From Croceimicrobium sp963977415 (GTDB lineage: Bacteria; Bacteroidota; Bacteroidia; Flavobacteriales; Schleiferiaceae): DNA of 64,000 nt. This document shows positions 19,237 through 29,274 of the stretch, one piece after another. The notes beneath the pieces are model-generated. The model was not told the origin of the DNA, searched no databases, and saw only the letters and a list, made by a program, of their open reading frames with translations. Both the position numbers and the translations under genes were made by a program. How positions within the stretch are numbered: position 1 is the first letter of the stretch; each line of letters starts with the position of its first letter. The stretch lies in NCBI GenBank assembly GCA_963977415.1, contig CAXBOS010000006.1, positions 62,001 to 126,000 of the forward strand. The letters run 5' to 3'.

Positions 19237-19404
19237 ACTTTGCCTAATGCGGTGAGATTTTAAGGAAGCAGATATCAAAATAGTAGCGATTATTTCGGGG
19301 CAAGTTAATATCTGTTAACGGAGAAAAAAAACCGTTGAATTAATTAAACCGAAATTCACAATTTAATCCTGAGTTTGATATAAAGTTAGTTTATAAACAA
19401 CGAA

Positions 19405-19426
19405 CCCCGCTGTTTCCAGCGGGGCT
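19405..19426 (-). terminator. Terminator after the RND efflux operon
   Basis: Stem CCCCGCTG / CAGCGGGG (19405-19412 with 19417-19424) closes a GAAA tetraloop on the minus strand. It lies about 30 bases past the RND pump stop codon and is followed by a T-rich but interrupted tail. Confidence 0.7.
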
Positions 19427-19453
19427 CTACTAATTCAATCTATCGTATTTCTA

Positions 19454-22400
19454 TTAGGCAAACTTTATTACTTTCCTAAACCAACGGTTCAGGCGCTCTA
19501 ATAAAAGGTACATAACCGGCACCACAATAAGGGTTAAGAAGGTCGCAAATACTAATCCGAAGATTACCGTCCAAGCCATTGGGCTCCAGAAGATGGCGTT
19601 ATCTCCACCAAAGTAAATATTGGCGCCTCTATTATCTAAGAGACCGATAAAGTCGATATTTAAACCCACCGCTAAAGGTAAAAGACCTAATACCGTGGTA
19701 ATGGCGGTTAGTAATACAGGACGTAATCTGGTCATACCACCCAGTTCAATCGCTTCCACCAAGTGCGTGTCATCCAGTTCTTCTTTGTCTTCTAAACCCA
19801 GTTTTTCGCGTAAACGATTTCGGCTAAGCTCAATAAAATCAATAAGAACGATCCCATTATTTACAACAATCCCCGCAAGGGAAACAATACCAATACCGGT
19901 CATAATTACCACAAACTCCATTTGGAAAATACCCAATCCTAAAAATACACCAATGGTACTGAAGAGTACGGTTAAAATGATGATAAAGGGCTTGCTGGCT
20001 GAGTTAAATTGTGAAACGAGAATAATACTAATTAAGGAAATAGCAATTAATAAGGCATTAACTAAGAAAGCTCCACTTTCCTCTTGCTCTTCTTGAGAAC
20101 CCCCAAATTTAAGATTGTAACCTTGGGGAAGTTCTTGGCCTTTTAATAACTCTTTAATTGAGTTATTGATTTCCGTTTTGTTGAAGCCTTCTACTACATT
20201 CGAATAAACCGTCACCAAACGCTCACTATCTTTTCGCTTAATGGAATTATAGGAAGAGTTAAATTCATAGCTCGCTACAGCCGAAATGGGAACCTGAACA
20301 ATTTGGCCGCTGGCTTGCGAACGGAAAGTTACCAATTGGTTCATCAAACTAGCGACATCGTAACGATACTCGCGTTTAAGGCGCACCTCAATCGGATAAT
20401 CATCTTCTCCTTCTTTGTATTTACTCGCTTCCGAACCGTATAAAGCCGTACGTAAAGCTAGCGCCACTTGCTGGGTGCTTACACCTAAACGACGTGCATG
20501 ATCGCGATTAATCTTTACCAAAAGCTCAGGCTTATTGGTCTCCAAGTCAATTTGCAAGTTTTCAATACCCTCAATGCCTGAGCGGTCAACCTTTTGTTTT
20601 ATTGCTTCCGCAGATGCCAATAATACATCGAAATCGGTTCCGGTGAGCTCAAGGCTGATGTCTCTACCTACAGGCGGTCCGTTATTTTCCTTCTCTACGC
20701 TAATGGTAACGCCTGGTAACCAGTTATTCAACTGATCTGTTACTTCACGTTGAATATCCGTAGTACGTACTTCATTACGGAATTCGTACTCTACAAAAGA
20801 AACTGTGATACGCGCTTTGTTAGGCGTATTTTGGCCACCGCCGCCACCGCCTAATTCATTTTGACTAGCGGTTTCAGCACCAACGTTAGTTACCACACTT
20901 TCAACTAGATCAGAATAAGGCGCTAACACCTCATTTAATCGTTTTTCTACTCTTTGTGTAACACTATCTGTCGCTAGTACATCCGTACCCAAGGGAACCT
21001 CAACAAATACATTAATGTAATTGGGTTCGTTTACGGGAAAGAACTCAACCTTTGGGTTGGAGGAAAAGTAAAAGCCAATCGAAACAAACATTAAAACTAC
21101 TGTACCCAATATAATTAAGTAAGGACGAATGCCACTTAAAGAGTACTTTAAACTTACAGCGTATACTTTTTCTAAGCGCGGTAAAACCACCTTTTGGAAC
21201 CAAGCAGAAAGCGGAGTTAAGAGATAGCTGAAAAGCAAGACTCCTCCTGAAATGGTTAACATTAGATTACCCGAAATGGTGTTATCACCTAATAAAAGCA
21301 ATATCCCTAGTACCAAGAATATGGCGGTAAAAATAATGGCTTTCTTATGGTTTACCTTCTTATCCAAATCTTGCTTCTTCATAAATACCGAAGCAATAAC
21401 TGGATTGATAACAAGCGCCACGAAAAGGGAAGAACCTAATACGATAATCAGCGTACGCGGTAAATAGCCCATAAACTCACCGATAATATCATCCCAAAAT
21501 AAAAGAGGGAAAAAAGCCGCTAAAGTGGTGGCCGTAGAACTAATAATAGGTACGGCGACTTCACCCACTCCCTGGCGGGCGGCTTCGAAAGCGGAATAGC
21601 CTTCATCGGCGTAAAGACGGTATATATTCTCAATGGTTACAATAGCATTATCCACCAGCATCCCCAGTGCTAGAATTAGCGAAAAGAGTACGATGAAGTT
21701 TAAGCTTACTCCCAGCGCGCTCAGCACCAAGAAACTAATAAACATGGAGAAAGGAATACTCAATCCCACGAAAGTGGCATTACGTAAACCTAAGAAGAAT
21801 AAGAGCGTAATTACTACTAGAATTACCCCTGAAATAATCGAGTTTTCTAAGTTGGCCAGCTGATTACGCGTTTGTTTACTTTGATCGTTGGTGATAGTAA
21901 TACGCAAGCCTTCTGGTAAAATATCTTTCTTGGCTAGAGCGATAAGAGCGCGAATTTTATCGGTTGCATCCAATAGGTTTTCACCACTCTTTTTAATTAC
22001 GTTTAAGGAAACCACCGACTCGCCGCCTAAACGGGCAAAACTCTCCACTTCTTTATAGGTAAAAAGAACATCGGCAATGTCTTTTAAATATACAATATTG
22101 CCCTTTTCATGCTTCACAATTACATTGCGAATTTCGTTCATGCTCGTAAACTCGGCATCTGTACGAATACTGCGACGCGTTTTACCCAACAAGATATCAC
22201 CTGCTCCAATATTGATGTTTTCCGAAGCTAAGGCACTTTGCACATCATTAAAGCTAAGCTCATTGGCTTGCATTTTTGGCAAATCGATATTTACCTGTAC
22301 TTCTTTCTCTTTATCACCAGTAATGGTGGCTTCCGAGATTTCACCCAACTCTTCAATTTCATCTTGTAAATACTCGGCATAATCTACCAAATCGTCGATG

Positions 22401-22870
22401 GAGTAATCTCCCGAAAGGTTAATATTTAAGATGGGTACTCGACTAAGGTCGATGTCTAAAACCACGGGATCTTGATCCAAATCGGATGGAAGGTCACTCA
22501 TGGCACGGTCTACCGCATCTTTAACATCTTGCAAAGCCTTTTCCGTATCCACGTCAATGTTAAACTCAACGTTAATGATACTTACATCCTGAACCGATTC
22601 GGAATTAAGGTTTTTAATTCCATTTACACTTTTAATCTCCTTTTCGAGAGGGCGTGTAATAAGGTTTTCGATATCTACGGGCGTATTACCAGGATAAGGT
22701 GTTTGCACGTAAATAAGCGGGAACACAATCTCGGGGAAAGACTCCTTGGGCATGGTGATGTAAGAATACACCCCAAAAAGGATAAGGAGGGCCGAGAGGA
22801 TAAACACACTGATGCTATTGCGCAGCGACAAAGTGCTTAGTCCGAAGTTTCTATTGGTTTTATTAGCCAT
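19454..22870 (-). CDS. RND efflux pump inner-membrane subunit (AcrB/CzcA-like)
   Basis: A proton-driven exporter working as a trimer with the adaptor and TolC proteins encoded just upstream. The 1138-residue protein has an N-terminal membrane helix, periplasmic porter loops, membrane helices at about 340-480 with the TM4 motif GMLVDNAIVTIENIY, and a second repeat whose matching helices occupy about 960-1130 with VVNNGIVLIDFIE. A pair of extra hydrophobic segments lies at about 515-560, and a glycine run (GGGGGG) at about 670. The substrate is not readable; TetR control argues for a drug or lipid substrate more than metals. Confidence 0.93.
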   Translation of the reverse strand: MANKTNRNFGLSTLSLRNSISVFILSALLILFGVYSYITMPKESFPEIVFPLIYVQTPYPGNTPVDIENLITRPLEKEIKSVNGIKNLNSESVQDVSIINVEFNIDVDTEKALQDVKDAVDRAMSDLPSDLDQDPVVLDIDLSRVPILNINLSGDYSIDDLVDYAEYLQDEIEELGEISEATITGDKEKEVQVNIDLPKMQANELSFNDVQSALASENINIGAGDILLGKTRRSIRTDAEFTSMNEIRNVIVKHEKGNIVYLKDIADVLFTYKEVESFARLGGESVVSLNVIKKSGENLLDATDKIRALIALAKKDILPEGLRITITNDQSKQTRNQLANLENSIISGVILVVITLLFFLGLRNATFVGLSIPFSMFISFLVLSALGVSLNFIVLFSLILALGMLVDNAIVTIENIYRLYADEGYSAFEAARQGVGEVAVPIISSTATTLAAFFPLLFWDDIIGEFMGYLPRTLIIVLGSSLFVALVINPVIASVFMKKQDLDKKVNHKKAIIFTAIFLVLGILLLLGDNTISGNLMLTISGGVLLFSYLLTPLSAWFQKVVLPRLEKVYAVSLKYSLSGIRPYLIILGTVVLMFVSIGFYFSSNPKVEFFPVNEPNYINVFVEVPLGTDVLATDSVTQRVEKRLNEVLAPYSDLVESVVTNVGAETASQNELGGGGGGQNTPNKARITVSFVEYEFRNEVRTTDIQREVTDQLNNWLPGVTISVEKENNGPPVGRDISLELTGTDFDVLLASAEAIKQKVDRSGIEGIENLQIDLETNKPELLVKINRDHARRLGVSTQQVALALRTALYGSEASKYKEGEDDYPIEVRLKREYRYDVASLMNQLVTFRSQASGQIVQVPISAVASYEFNSSYNSIKRKDSERLVTVYSNVVEGFNKTEINNSIKELLKGQELPQGYNLKFGGSQEEQEESGAFLVNALLIAISLISIILVSQFNSASKPFIIILTVLFSTIGVFLGLGIFQMEFVVIMTGIGIVSLAGIVVNNGIVLIDFIELSRNRLREKLGLEDKEELDDTHLVEAIELGGMTRLRPVLLTAITTVLGLLPLAVGLNIDFIGLLDNRGANIYFGGDNAIFWSPMAWTVIFGLVFATFLTLIVVPVMYLLLERLNRWFRKVIKFA

Positions 22871-22888
22871 AATCTTGTTGAGAATATA

Positions 22889-24022
22889 TTATTGTACGCT
22901 TACTTCTTGTCCTTCCGACACTTCGTTGAAGCCCGCAATAATTACTTGTTCGCCGGTGCTTAGACCGGAGGTGATCTCACTTTTATCCGAAAAAGAGTAA
23001 CCAGTAGTGATGTAGCGTTTCTTCACCACATTCCCTTTGGCATCACTTACTACGGTGTACACATAATTACCTTTCAAATCTTTTTTAACCGCAATAGAAG
23101 GAACTACAAAAGCCGAATCGTTTTGGTAATCTTTAAAAGTAAGCTCCGCTAATAGGTTAGGCTTAATCATCGCATTTTTATTATCCAAAGCTACTTTTAC
23201 GGTAAAGCTGCGGTTTTCGGGTTTAATAAATTGGCTGGTGAAAATTATTTTCTCTTCCTGATTTAAACCTAAGGCAGGAATGCTTACTTGTACCGGATCG
23301 CCTTTTTTAATGGCCTTCAAGTAGTTTTCTGAAAGGTCAGTTTCTACCTCAAGATTATTTAAATCAACGATGCGCACTACCGGCGTACCTACGCCTACAA
23401 ACTCGCCTTTGTTTACGGTAATATTATCAACCACACCACTTACGGGAGCAATAATTTTGCTGTTTTCCAATTGGGCTTCTACTTGCGCTAAGCGATCTTT
23501 AGAAGAAAGGAAATTAGTTTCTGCATTTAGGTATTCTATTTCCGAGCCAATGCTATCTTTCCATAAACGTGCTCGACGTTCGAAGGTGGTTTTAGCCAGC
23601 TTATAGCCTGCTTTTGCTTCGGCTAATTGGCTGCTGATAAAATCATTTTCTAGGCGAATAATTACTTGTCCAGCACTTACACGATCCCCTTCTTTAGCAT
23701 CAATACTAATTACACGGCCATTACCTTCTGCGCTAAGCATAACATTTTGCTTACTGCTTACTAAACCTGAAACTTTTACAAAATGCTCGAAATTTTGCGT
23801 AGCGATGGCGCGCACTTGCACGGGTACCAATTTCACTGGCTCAGCCACGCGATTGGTATCCAGTCTGGCGATTTTCTTCTCCAAAGAATCGATTGCCACT
23901 TGTAAAGCGCCCATTTCAGATTGAGCAGCGGAGAGCTCTCCTTTTAAATCCTCCAAGCTAGGCTCCTGGTTGCAGGCGGCAAATAAGCTAATGGCTGTGA
24001 ATATGTAGATTACTTTTTTCAT
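22889..24022 (-). CDS. RND efflux periplasmic adaptor (membrane fusion) lipoprotein
   Basis: Bridges the RND pump and the TolC channel. The 377-residue precursor has a lipoprotein signal with the lipobox Cys at about residue 17 (ISLFAAC). A coiled-coil stretch (about 20-55) precedes the lipoyl/barrel-sandwich halves with GRVISIDAKEGDRVSAGQVI and APVSGVVDNITVNKGEFVGVGTP. Beta-barrel and membrane-proximal domains follow. It lies 18 bases before the pump gene and 13 after the TolC gene. Confidence 0.93.
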   Translation of the reverse strand: MKKVIYIFTAISLFAACNQEPSLEDLKGELSAAQSEMGALQVAIDSLEKKIARLDTNRVAEPVKLVPVQVRAIATQNFEHFVKVSGLVSSKQNVMLSAEGNGRVISIDAKEGDRVSAGQVIIRLENDFISSQLAEAKAGYKLAKTTFERRARLWKDSIGSEIEYLNAETNFLSSKDRLAQVEAQLENSKIIAPVSGVVDNITVNKGEFVGVGTPVVRIVDLNNLEVETDLSENYLKAIKKGDPVQVSIPALGLNQEEKIIFTSQFIKPENRSFTVKVALDNKNAMIKPNLLAELTFKDYQNDSAFVVPSIAVKKDLKGNYVYTVVSDAKGNVVKKRYITTGYSFSDKSEITSGLSTGEQVIIAGFNEVSEGQEVSVQ

Positions 24023-24035
24023 GTTTTGTCTTGTT

Positions 24036-25385
24036 TTATTTACCCAAAGCGTACTCTAAAGCTTCCTTAGAGTTTAAGGCGTTTAAAATGGCGTTGATAT
24101 AATTGGTTTGTGTTTGTAATAATTGGTTTTCCGATTGGCTTAATTCGAGGCTGCTGCTCAAACCTTCTTTGTATTTAAGAAGGGTTCTATTGCGGATTTT
24201 CTCGCTTAATTCTAAGTTGCGTAGTTGATTATTATAATTGTCAATGGCAAACTTATAGTCGCTGGAAGCTCTTTCGTAAGCAAGATCTAATTGACCTTCG
24301 GTGGCCTCTTTTGCCACGCTAATACGATCCACATCAATTTTGGCTTTTTGCACTTTGGCGTGACGAGCTAAGCCCGTAAAAACATTCCAGCTTAGGCTTG
24401 CGCCGATGGTTGTTCCTGGAATCCAGTAGGTATTAAAATTAAATACATCGTTAAACTCATTGCCGAAGTTACTCTGGCTATGGGTTGCAAATGCACCTAA
24501 GGAAGGATAGTATTTTGCCTTTTCGTTGGCTAGTGATAATTGCGCTGCACGTTCATTTGCCAAGGTACTGCGATAGGTAATATGATTTTCAACATTAAAG
24601 CTATCCAAGCTAAGTCCCACCGCAATTTGCGCAGGCGTAATTAATTCCTCTAAGCTGGTGCTTAGCTCTATGGACTTATCTAAAGGCATACCCATATTAA
24701 ACTTTAACAATTGGTAAGCTAAGTCTAACTGACGTTCGGTATTACTAATGTTATTCTGAAGATTATTAATCAGTAATTCTAACTGATCCACATCTTGATC
24801 CTCTAAAAAGCCATTTTCGTAAAGCTTGCGCGTTTCTCTAAAATTATCGCTCAGAACTTTCAGGTTTTTCTCTAAAATCCCCTTGGTTTTTTGCGCTACC
24901 AAAACCCCATAATAGCTCTGCGCTACATTTTTACGTGCTTCAATTTCTGCTTGCTCTTTATCGAGCCTTTTGGTCTCTTTAAAAACTTTAGAAGCTTGCA
25001 AAGCCACAAAGTAAGAACCATCTAACAGTAATTGGTTTACCTGAATTTGTGCTTGGTTTTGATGCGCTACTCCAAAGGCAACCGTAGCAAACTCTCCTTC
25101 TGGTGCGTTAGGGTCGAAGAAGCGAGCAGGAATAGGTGACTCGGGAATTTGCGCATTGTAGGAATAACCGAATGAAGCGCTAATCTGCGGCAAGCCCATT
25201 GCGGCTGTTTCGGTAATGGTTTTTTTAGCCTTTTCGAACTCTAAAACTTTGTCTTGCACAGTATAAGCATGCTGTGCCGCATAGTCTTCTGCTTCGGCAA
25301 GGCTAAAGCGAGTCGCATCTGCCTGAGCCATAATGCCACTGCTTAGTAATAGGCCTAGCAAAAGGCTGGGATACATTAATTTCAT
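24036..25385 (-). CDS. TolC family outer-membrane efflux channel
   Basis: A 449-residue outer membrane factor. A signal peptide ending SGIMAQA is followed by the long helical repeats typical of TolC proteins (FSLAEAEDYAAQHAYTVQDK; later ALEYALGK), with the hallmark alternation of helix and short strand in two homologous halves. It completes the tripartite efflux system and lies 4 bases after the TetR gene. Confidence 0.92.
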   Translation of the reverse strand: MKLMYPSLLLGLLLSSGIMAQADATRFSLAEAEDYAAQHAYTVQDKVLEFEKAKKTITETAAMGLPQISASFGYSYNAQIPESPIPARFFDPNAPEGEFATVAFGVAHQNQAQIQVNQLLLDGSYFVALQASKVFKETKRLDKEQAEIEARKNVAQSYYGVLVAQKTKGILEKNLKVLSDNFRETRKLYENGFLEDQDVDQLELLINNLQNNISNTERQLDLAYQLLKFNMGMPLDKSIELSTSLEELITPAQIAVGLSLDSFNVENHITYRSTLANERAAQLSLANEKAKYYPSLGAFATHSQSNFGNEFNDVFNFNTYWIPGTTIGASLSWNVFTGLARHAKVQKAKIDVDRISVAKEATEGQLDLAYERASSDYKFAIDNYNNQLRNLELSEKIRNRTLLKYKEGLSSSLELSQSENQLLQTQTNYINAILNALNSKEALEYALGK

Positions 25386-25389
25386 ATAA

Positions 25390-26007
25390 TTAGCTATTGT
25401 TCTTTAGTTTGTAGTCGAGGTATTCTATCCCATCTGCAGAAGCGATACCACGGATATGGTAGATTAGAATTTCACGCATTATTTCGGTAATTGACCATTT
25501 ACTTTGTTCAAAGAAACTTTCTTCTTGCAGCATTAAGCGCGCTCTACTGTAGTATAGGAAGCTTACGATTTCTGCATTCAACTCCTCGCGGTAAATGCCC
25601 TCTTCTTTGCCGCGTTTGATATTCTCTGTTATTAAACGAAAGATTATTTCACGTTTGCGCTTCTCTAAGGAGGCACTTACCTCGGGGTAATAGCGCTCCA
25701 ATTGAAACTGTATGCTCGGGTCGTGCTCTTCTATGCTTACGCAGATTTGTGCATCCATTTGGAATAGCATATCAATGGCATTTCCATCTTTATAATCGAG
25801 TAAGGCCAGCATGCGACTGCTAATAGAAGCGAACGATTCATTCACGCCTTTGCGCACTAATTCCTCCTTATTCGCAAAGTACTTGTACAGCGTTTTTTTT
25901 GAAATGCTTAGGTCTTTCGCTATATCATCCATGGTTACAGGTCGCAAACCATAACGGTTAAACAAAGACACTGAGCGTGTTAATATTTCCTTTTCGATTT
26001 TCTCCAT
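25390..26007 (-). CDS. TetR/AcrR family transcriptional regulator
   Basis: A 205-residue regulator with an N-terminal helix-turn-helix (ILTRSVSLFNRYGLRPVTMD, then IAKDLSISKKTLYKYFANKEELV) and a helical ligand-binding domain. As first gene of the efflux operon it most likely represses it, and is displaced by a pump substrate. A dyad upstream (26029-26044) is a candidate operator. Confidence 0.92.
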   Translation of the reverse strand: MEKIEKEILTRSVSLFNRYGLRPVTMDDIAKDLSISKKTLYKYFANKEELVRKGVNESFASISSRMLALLDYKDGNAIDMLFQMDAQICVSIEEHDPSIQFQLERYYPEVSASLEKRKREIIFRLITENIKRGKEEGIYREELNAEIVSFLYYSRARLMLQEESFFEQSKWSITEIMREILIYHIRGIASADGIEYLDYKLKNNS

Positions 26008-26014
26008 GCGGCCG

Positions 26015-26045
26015 CAAAAGTATAAAAAGTTTACACGCGGAAACT
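26015..26045 (-). promoter_or_regulatory. Candidate promoter and TetR operator of the efflux operon
   Basis: On the minus strand the -7-like TACTTTTG (26015-26022) lies 8 bases before the tetR ATG, implying a near-leaderless transcript. Directly upstream of it is the dyad GTTTACACGCGGAAAC (26029-26044), 12 of 16 positions symmetric. Binding there would block RNA polymerase. The link to this TetR protein is inferred from position only. Confidence 0.45.
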
Positions 26046-26143
26046 ATGTAACTTAAAAAGTTTCTTAGTTTAATGGTTTCTTAACATTTCATTCCATTGC
26101 AAGCGAAAAATTTTGACCTTTGCCACCAATTAGAAAAGACAAC

Positions 26144-27568
26144 ATGCTCCTAATAAAAGATATACTCGATCAAAAACCCATCGGCACAAGCCATAGTATA
26201 AAAGGCTGGGTAAGAACCTTTCGTAGCAATCGTTTTATTGCTTTAAGCGATGGTAGTACCATAAGAACTTTGCAAGCGGTAGTTGACTTCGAGAAGTTTG
26301 ACGAAGCCCTGCTAAAGCGAATCACCACTGGAGCCGCCTTGGCGATAAGTGGCGATTTAGTTAGCTCCCAAGGCAAAGGTCAAGACGTAGAACTTCTAGT
26401 AGAATCTTTGGAAGTTTTAGGCGATAGTAATGCGGAAGAATATCCGCTACAACCTAAAAAACACTCCATGGAGTTTTTACGAGAAAACGCGCATTTAAGA
26501 ATGCGTACCAACACTTTTGGTGCAGTAATGCGTTTGCGTCACAGCCTTTCTTTTGCCGTACACGAATACTTTAATAAGAACAACTTCTTTTGGATGCATA
26601 CCCCAATTATTACGGGCAGCGACGCCGAAGGAGCGGGCGAGATGTTTAATGTTTCGGTTTTAGACAAGAAAAACCCTCCCTTAAAGGAAGATGGCAGCAT
26701 CGATTACAGTCAAGACTTTTTTGCCAAAGAGACCAATCTTACCGTATCAGGACAGCTTGAAGCGGAATTGGGCGCCTTAGCGCTTAGTAAGGTCTACACT
26801 TTCGGACCCACTTTTAGGGCGGAAAACTCCAATACCAGTCGTCATCTTGCCGAATTTTGGATGATTGAGCCGGAAGTGGCTTTCGCAGATTTAAATAGCA
26901 ATATGGATCTAGCGGAAGACTTTTTAAAATACGTTATTACCTATGCACTCGAAAACTGCAAACACGATTTAGAGTTCTTAGAATCTCGCTTAGTAGAAGA
27001 AGAAAAAATGAAGCCTCAAAACGAACGCAGCGCCTTGCCTTTGCGCGAGAAACTGCAGTTTGTGGCCGACAATAACTTCCGCAGAGTGAGCTATACCGAG
27101 GCAATTGATATATTACGCAACTCGAAGCCTAACAAAAAGAAGAAGTTTAAATACATCATCGAAGAATGGGGCGCTGACTTACAGAGTGAGCACGAGAAGT
27201 TCTTAGTGCAGCACTTTAATGCGCCGGTAATTTTATTCGATTACCCCGCGAATATTAAAGCCTTTTATATGCGCCTAAACGAAGATGGAAAAACCGTGCG
27301 TGCCATGGACATCCTCTTCCCTGGTATTGGTGAAATTGTAGGTGGCTCTCAGCGGGAAGAACGTCACGACGTCCTGCTCCAAAAAATGAAGGAATTTAGC
27401 ATCGATCCCGAAGAATTACAGTGGTACCTAGATACGCGTAAATTCGGTACCTGTGTACACAGTGGCTTTGGTTTAGGCTTCGAGCGCTTAGTGCTATTCG
27501 TAAGCGGTATGACCAATATTCGCGATGTAATACCTTTCCCGAGAACTCCTGGTAACGCAGAGTTTTAG
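26144..27568 (+). CDS. asnS: Asparaginyl-tRNA synthetase
   Basis: Charges tRNA-Asn. From the ATG at 26144 it is 474 residues; a TTG at 26120 lies within a likely promoter region and is rejected. An N-terminal OB-fold anticodon domain (HSIKGWVRTFRSNRFIALSDG) is followed by the class II catalytic core with motif 2 FGPTFRAENSNTSRHLAEFWM and motif 3 GFGLGFERLVLFVSGM. The AsnRS-specific FKYIIEEWGADLQSEHEK region is present. It is transcribed away from the efflux operon and ends at a good terminator. Confidence 0.96.
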   Translation: MLLIKDILDQKPIGTSHSIKGWVRTFRSNRFIALSDGSTIRTLQAVVDFEKFDEALLKRITTGAALAISGDLVSSQGKGQDVELLVESLEVLGDSNAEEYPLQPKKHSMEFLRENAHLRMRTNTFGAVMRLRHSLSFAVHEYFNKNNFFWMHTPIITGSDAEGAGEMFNVSVLDKKNPPLKEDGSIDYSQDFFAKETNLTVSGQLEAELGALALSKVYTFGPTFRAENSNTSRHLAEFWMIEPEVAFADLNSNMDLAEDFLKYVITYALENCKHDLEFLESRLVEEEKMKPQNERSALPLREKLQFVADNNFRRVSYTEAIDILRNSKPNKKKKFKYIIEEWGADLQSEHEKFLVQHFNAPVILFDYPANIKAFYMRLNEDGKTVRAMDILFPGIGEIVGGSQREERHDVLLQKMKEFSIDPEELQWYLDTRKFGTCVHSGFGLGFERLVLFVSGMTNIRDVIPFPRTPGNAEF

Positions 27569-27598
27569 GCGCTTGCACAGATGAGAATTAATAGAATG

Positions 27599-27631
27599 AA
27601 CGACTCAGAGTTATCTGGGTCGTTTTTTTTT
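27599..27631 (+). terminator. Terminator after asnS
   Basis: Stem AACGACTCAG / CTGGGTCGTT (one G-T pair) with a six-base loop, followed by nine T. Confidence 0.9.
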
Positions 27632-27634
27632 GAC

Positions 27635-29125
27635 TTAGCATGGAGGCTGCTCCTTTAGTAGATTTAAAGTCGTCTCATAAACCGGCTGCTTTAACATCTT
27701 TGCTTTTAACCAAGCGTAAAAGCAACGGTTAAAAAAGTCCTCCTCTTCTCCCTTCCAGGGGATAGAATCTTCTACCTTTTCTGCGAAAGCGGGGCTGCTG
27801 ATATATTCGGGATAGAAAAGGGCAGATTTCACCAGCTTTAAAAAAGGCCAAAGGGGATTACTTTTATCTCCTATGGAATGCCTCGCAAAAATGCGCTGAA
27901 AGCTCAATATGCGTGATTCTACTAATTGGTCGTTACCCAAATCGAAATGAAGTAAAATCTCCATTGCCTTGTAATTAAAAAGCCATTCATTGCCCATGTA
28001 GCGTAAATACCAAATATCTCTTTTCTGAAAGGAGGCGATAATTTTTTTCACCTCTTTTAAATCGCCCTGTTGGAAGTAAATCATGCCCAAGCTTAGCTGC
28101 AGAAGGGCTGTTTCCCTTTCATTTAAGGATGAGTTTTTTAGACAGTCCGTCAATAGCTCTTGCGCCTTTACAGGCTGGGCTGAGAAATTTAAATTTAAAG
28201 CTAAGAGGTTCACATAACGCGCTTCCCAAATAGTAAAGTGCTTTTTTTGATAGCGCTGCATTTGTTGAAACATCTGCTCTAAATAAGCTCTACTTCTCGC
28301 CAACTGGTTTTTCCGAAAATAAATGGTACTCATGCCATAGAGTAAGGATAAATGATAAGGCAAGCTCTTTTCGTTATCCTTGGCACTGCCTTGTAATTCG
28401 GCAATCTTCGCCTCGAAAAACAGATCTAAGCCATGGTAGTTTTTAGTTTGAGAAGCAAATAAGTCAGAAAGCACACATAACTGATTTAGAGCGCGAAAGC
28501 TAAAAGCCAGCTCGGTAGAAATACCAAATTTTAGCAAAGCCTTTTCATAAATACTTTCCAAGGAACCTAGCATTTCACCGTGAAGCTTCGAATTAAAATG
28601 CTTCTGCATACTAGCGTATAAAATACTCAATCGCTCTTCGGCAATAAACTGGGCATTATTCTTTTCCAACTTTGTAAAAAGCTTGCCTTGGTCTAAGCCT
28701 TCAATTTTGTGCGAGTGCTCAATTAAGAGATGGTAGATTTCATTTAATTGGGCGAAAAGATCAAGACTAAGGGCAATTTTTTCCGCGCGCTTTAAAAGGG
28801 TATAACCGGTTTTTATCTGATTATTTTCAAAAAGCTTCCGCGCTAAAGCAATCAGTTTTAGAACTTCATTTTCCTCTGTAAACTCCTGTGAAAGGAGCTG
28901 TCCACCCGTAAATTCTATTAATTGATCGCAGAGTCTTTTCTTTAAAGAGCCAAAAGCATTGGCGCCAATTTCACGCAAGATTTGTTCTTCCTCATCCTTT
29001 AAAAAAGCCTTATAAAGCCCAACATTACGGGTATCATGCCGCTTATTTCTCCCTTCCACATAACGAATAAATGCCACTTGATCCTTTTCACTTTGAATGG
29101 CAATTAAATCTTTTATCGCAATCAT
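27635..29125 (-). CDS. Helical-repeat (TPR-like) protein of unknown function
   Basis: A 496-residue cytosolic protein without signal peptide or membrane segment. Almost all of it is predicted helical by composition, with repeated paired-helix patterns such as LLKRAEKIALSLDLFAQLNE and LQLSLGMIYFQQGDLKEVKK that resemble degenerate TPR units. No enzymatic motif is visible. It converges on asnS and shares its terminator region. Scaffold or regulatory roles are possible; I cannot name a family. Confidence 0.75.
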   Translation of the reverse strand: MIAIKDLIAIQSEKDQVAFIRYVEGRNKRHDTRNVGLYKAFLKDEEEQILREIGANAFGSLKKRLCDQLIEFTGGQLLSQEFTEENEVLKLIALARKLFENNQIKTGYTLLKRAEKIALSLDLFAQLNEIYHLLIEHSHKIEGLDQGKLFTKLEKNNAQFIAEERLSILYASMQKHFNSKLHGEMLGSLESIYEKALLKFGISTELAFSFRALNQLCVLSDLFASQTKNYHGLDLFFEAKIAELQGSAKDNEKSLPYHLSLLYGMSTIYFRKNQLARSRAYLEQMFQQMQRYQKKHFTIWEARYVNLLALNLNFSAQPVKAQELLTDCLKNSSLNERETALLQLSLGMIYFQQGDLKEVKKIIASFQKRDIWYLRYMGNEWLFNYKAMEILLHFDLGNDQLVESRILSFQRIFARHSIGDKSNPLWPFLKLVKSALFYPEYISSPAFAEKVEDSIPWKGEEEDFFNRCFYAWLKAKMLKQPVYETTLNLLKEQPPC

Positions 29126-29274
29126 ATATCGTGCTTTTTTTTAGGCATTACCCTTTTAATTTCTTTGAAACTTCCAATTTCCTGTTAAATATATCGCAAT
29201 AAATGTATCAATTTTAGTTTTATCGGCGCCGCTGCTCGCCACATCTTTGCCTCAGAATTAAAAACAACATTATC

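Noticed and set aside
20535..22840. Several plus-strand frames of 60-120 codons opposite the RND pump
   Set aside because: They are Ser/Lys/Thr-rich antisense shadows of a 1138-residue gene with clear transporter motifs.
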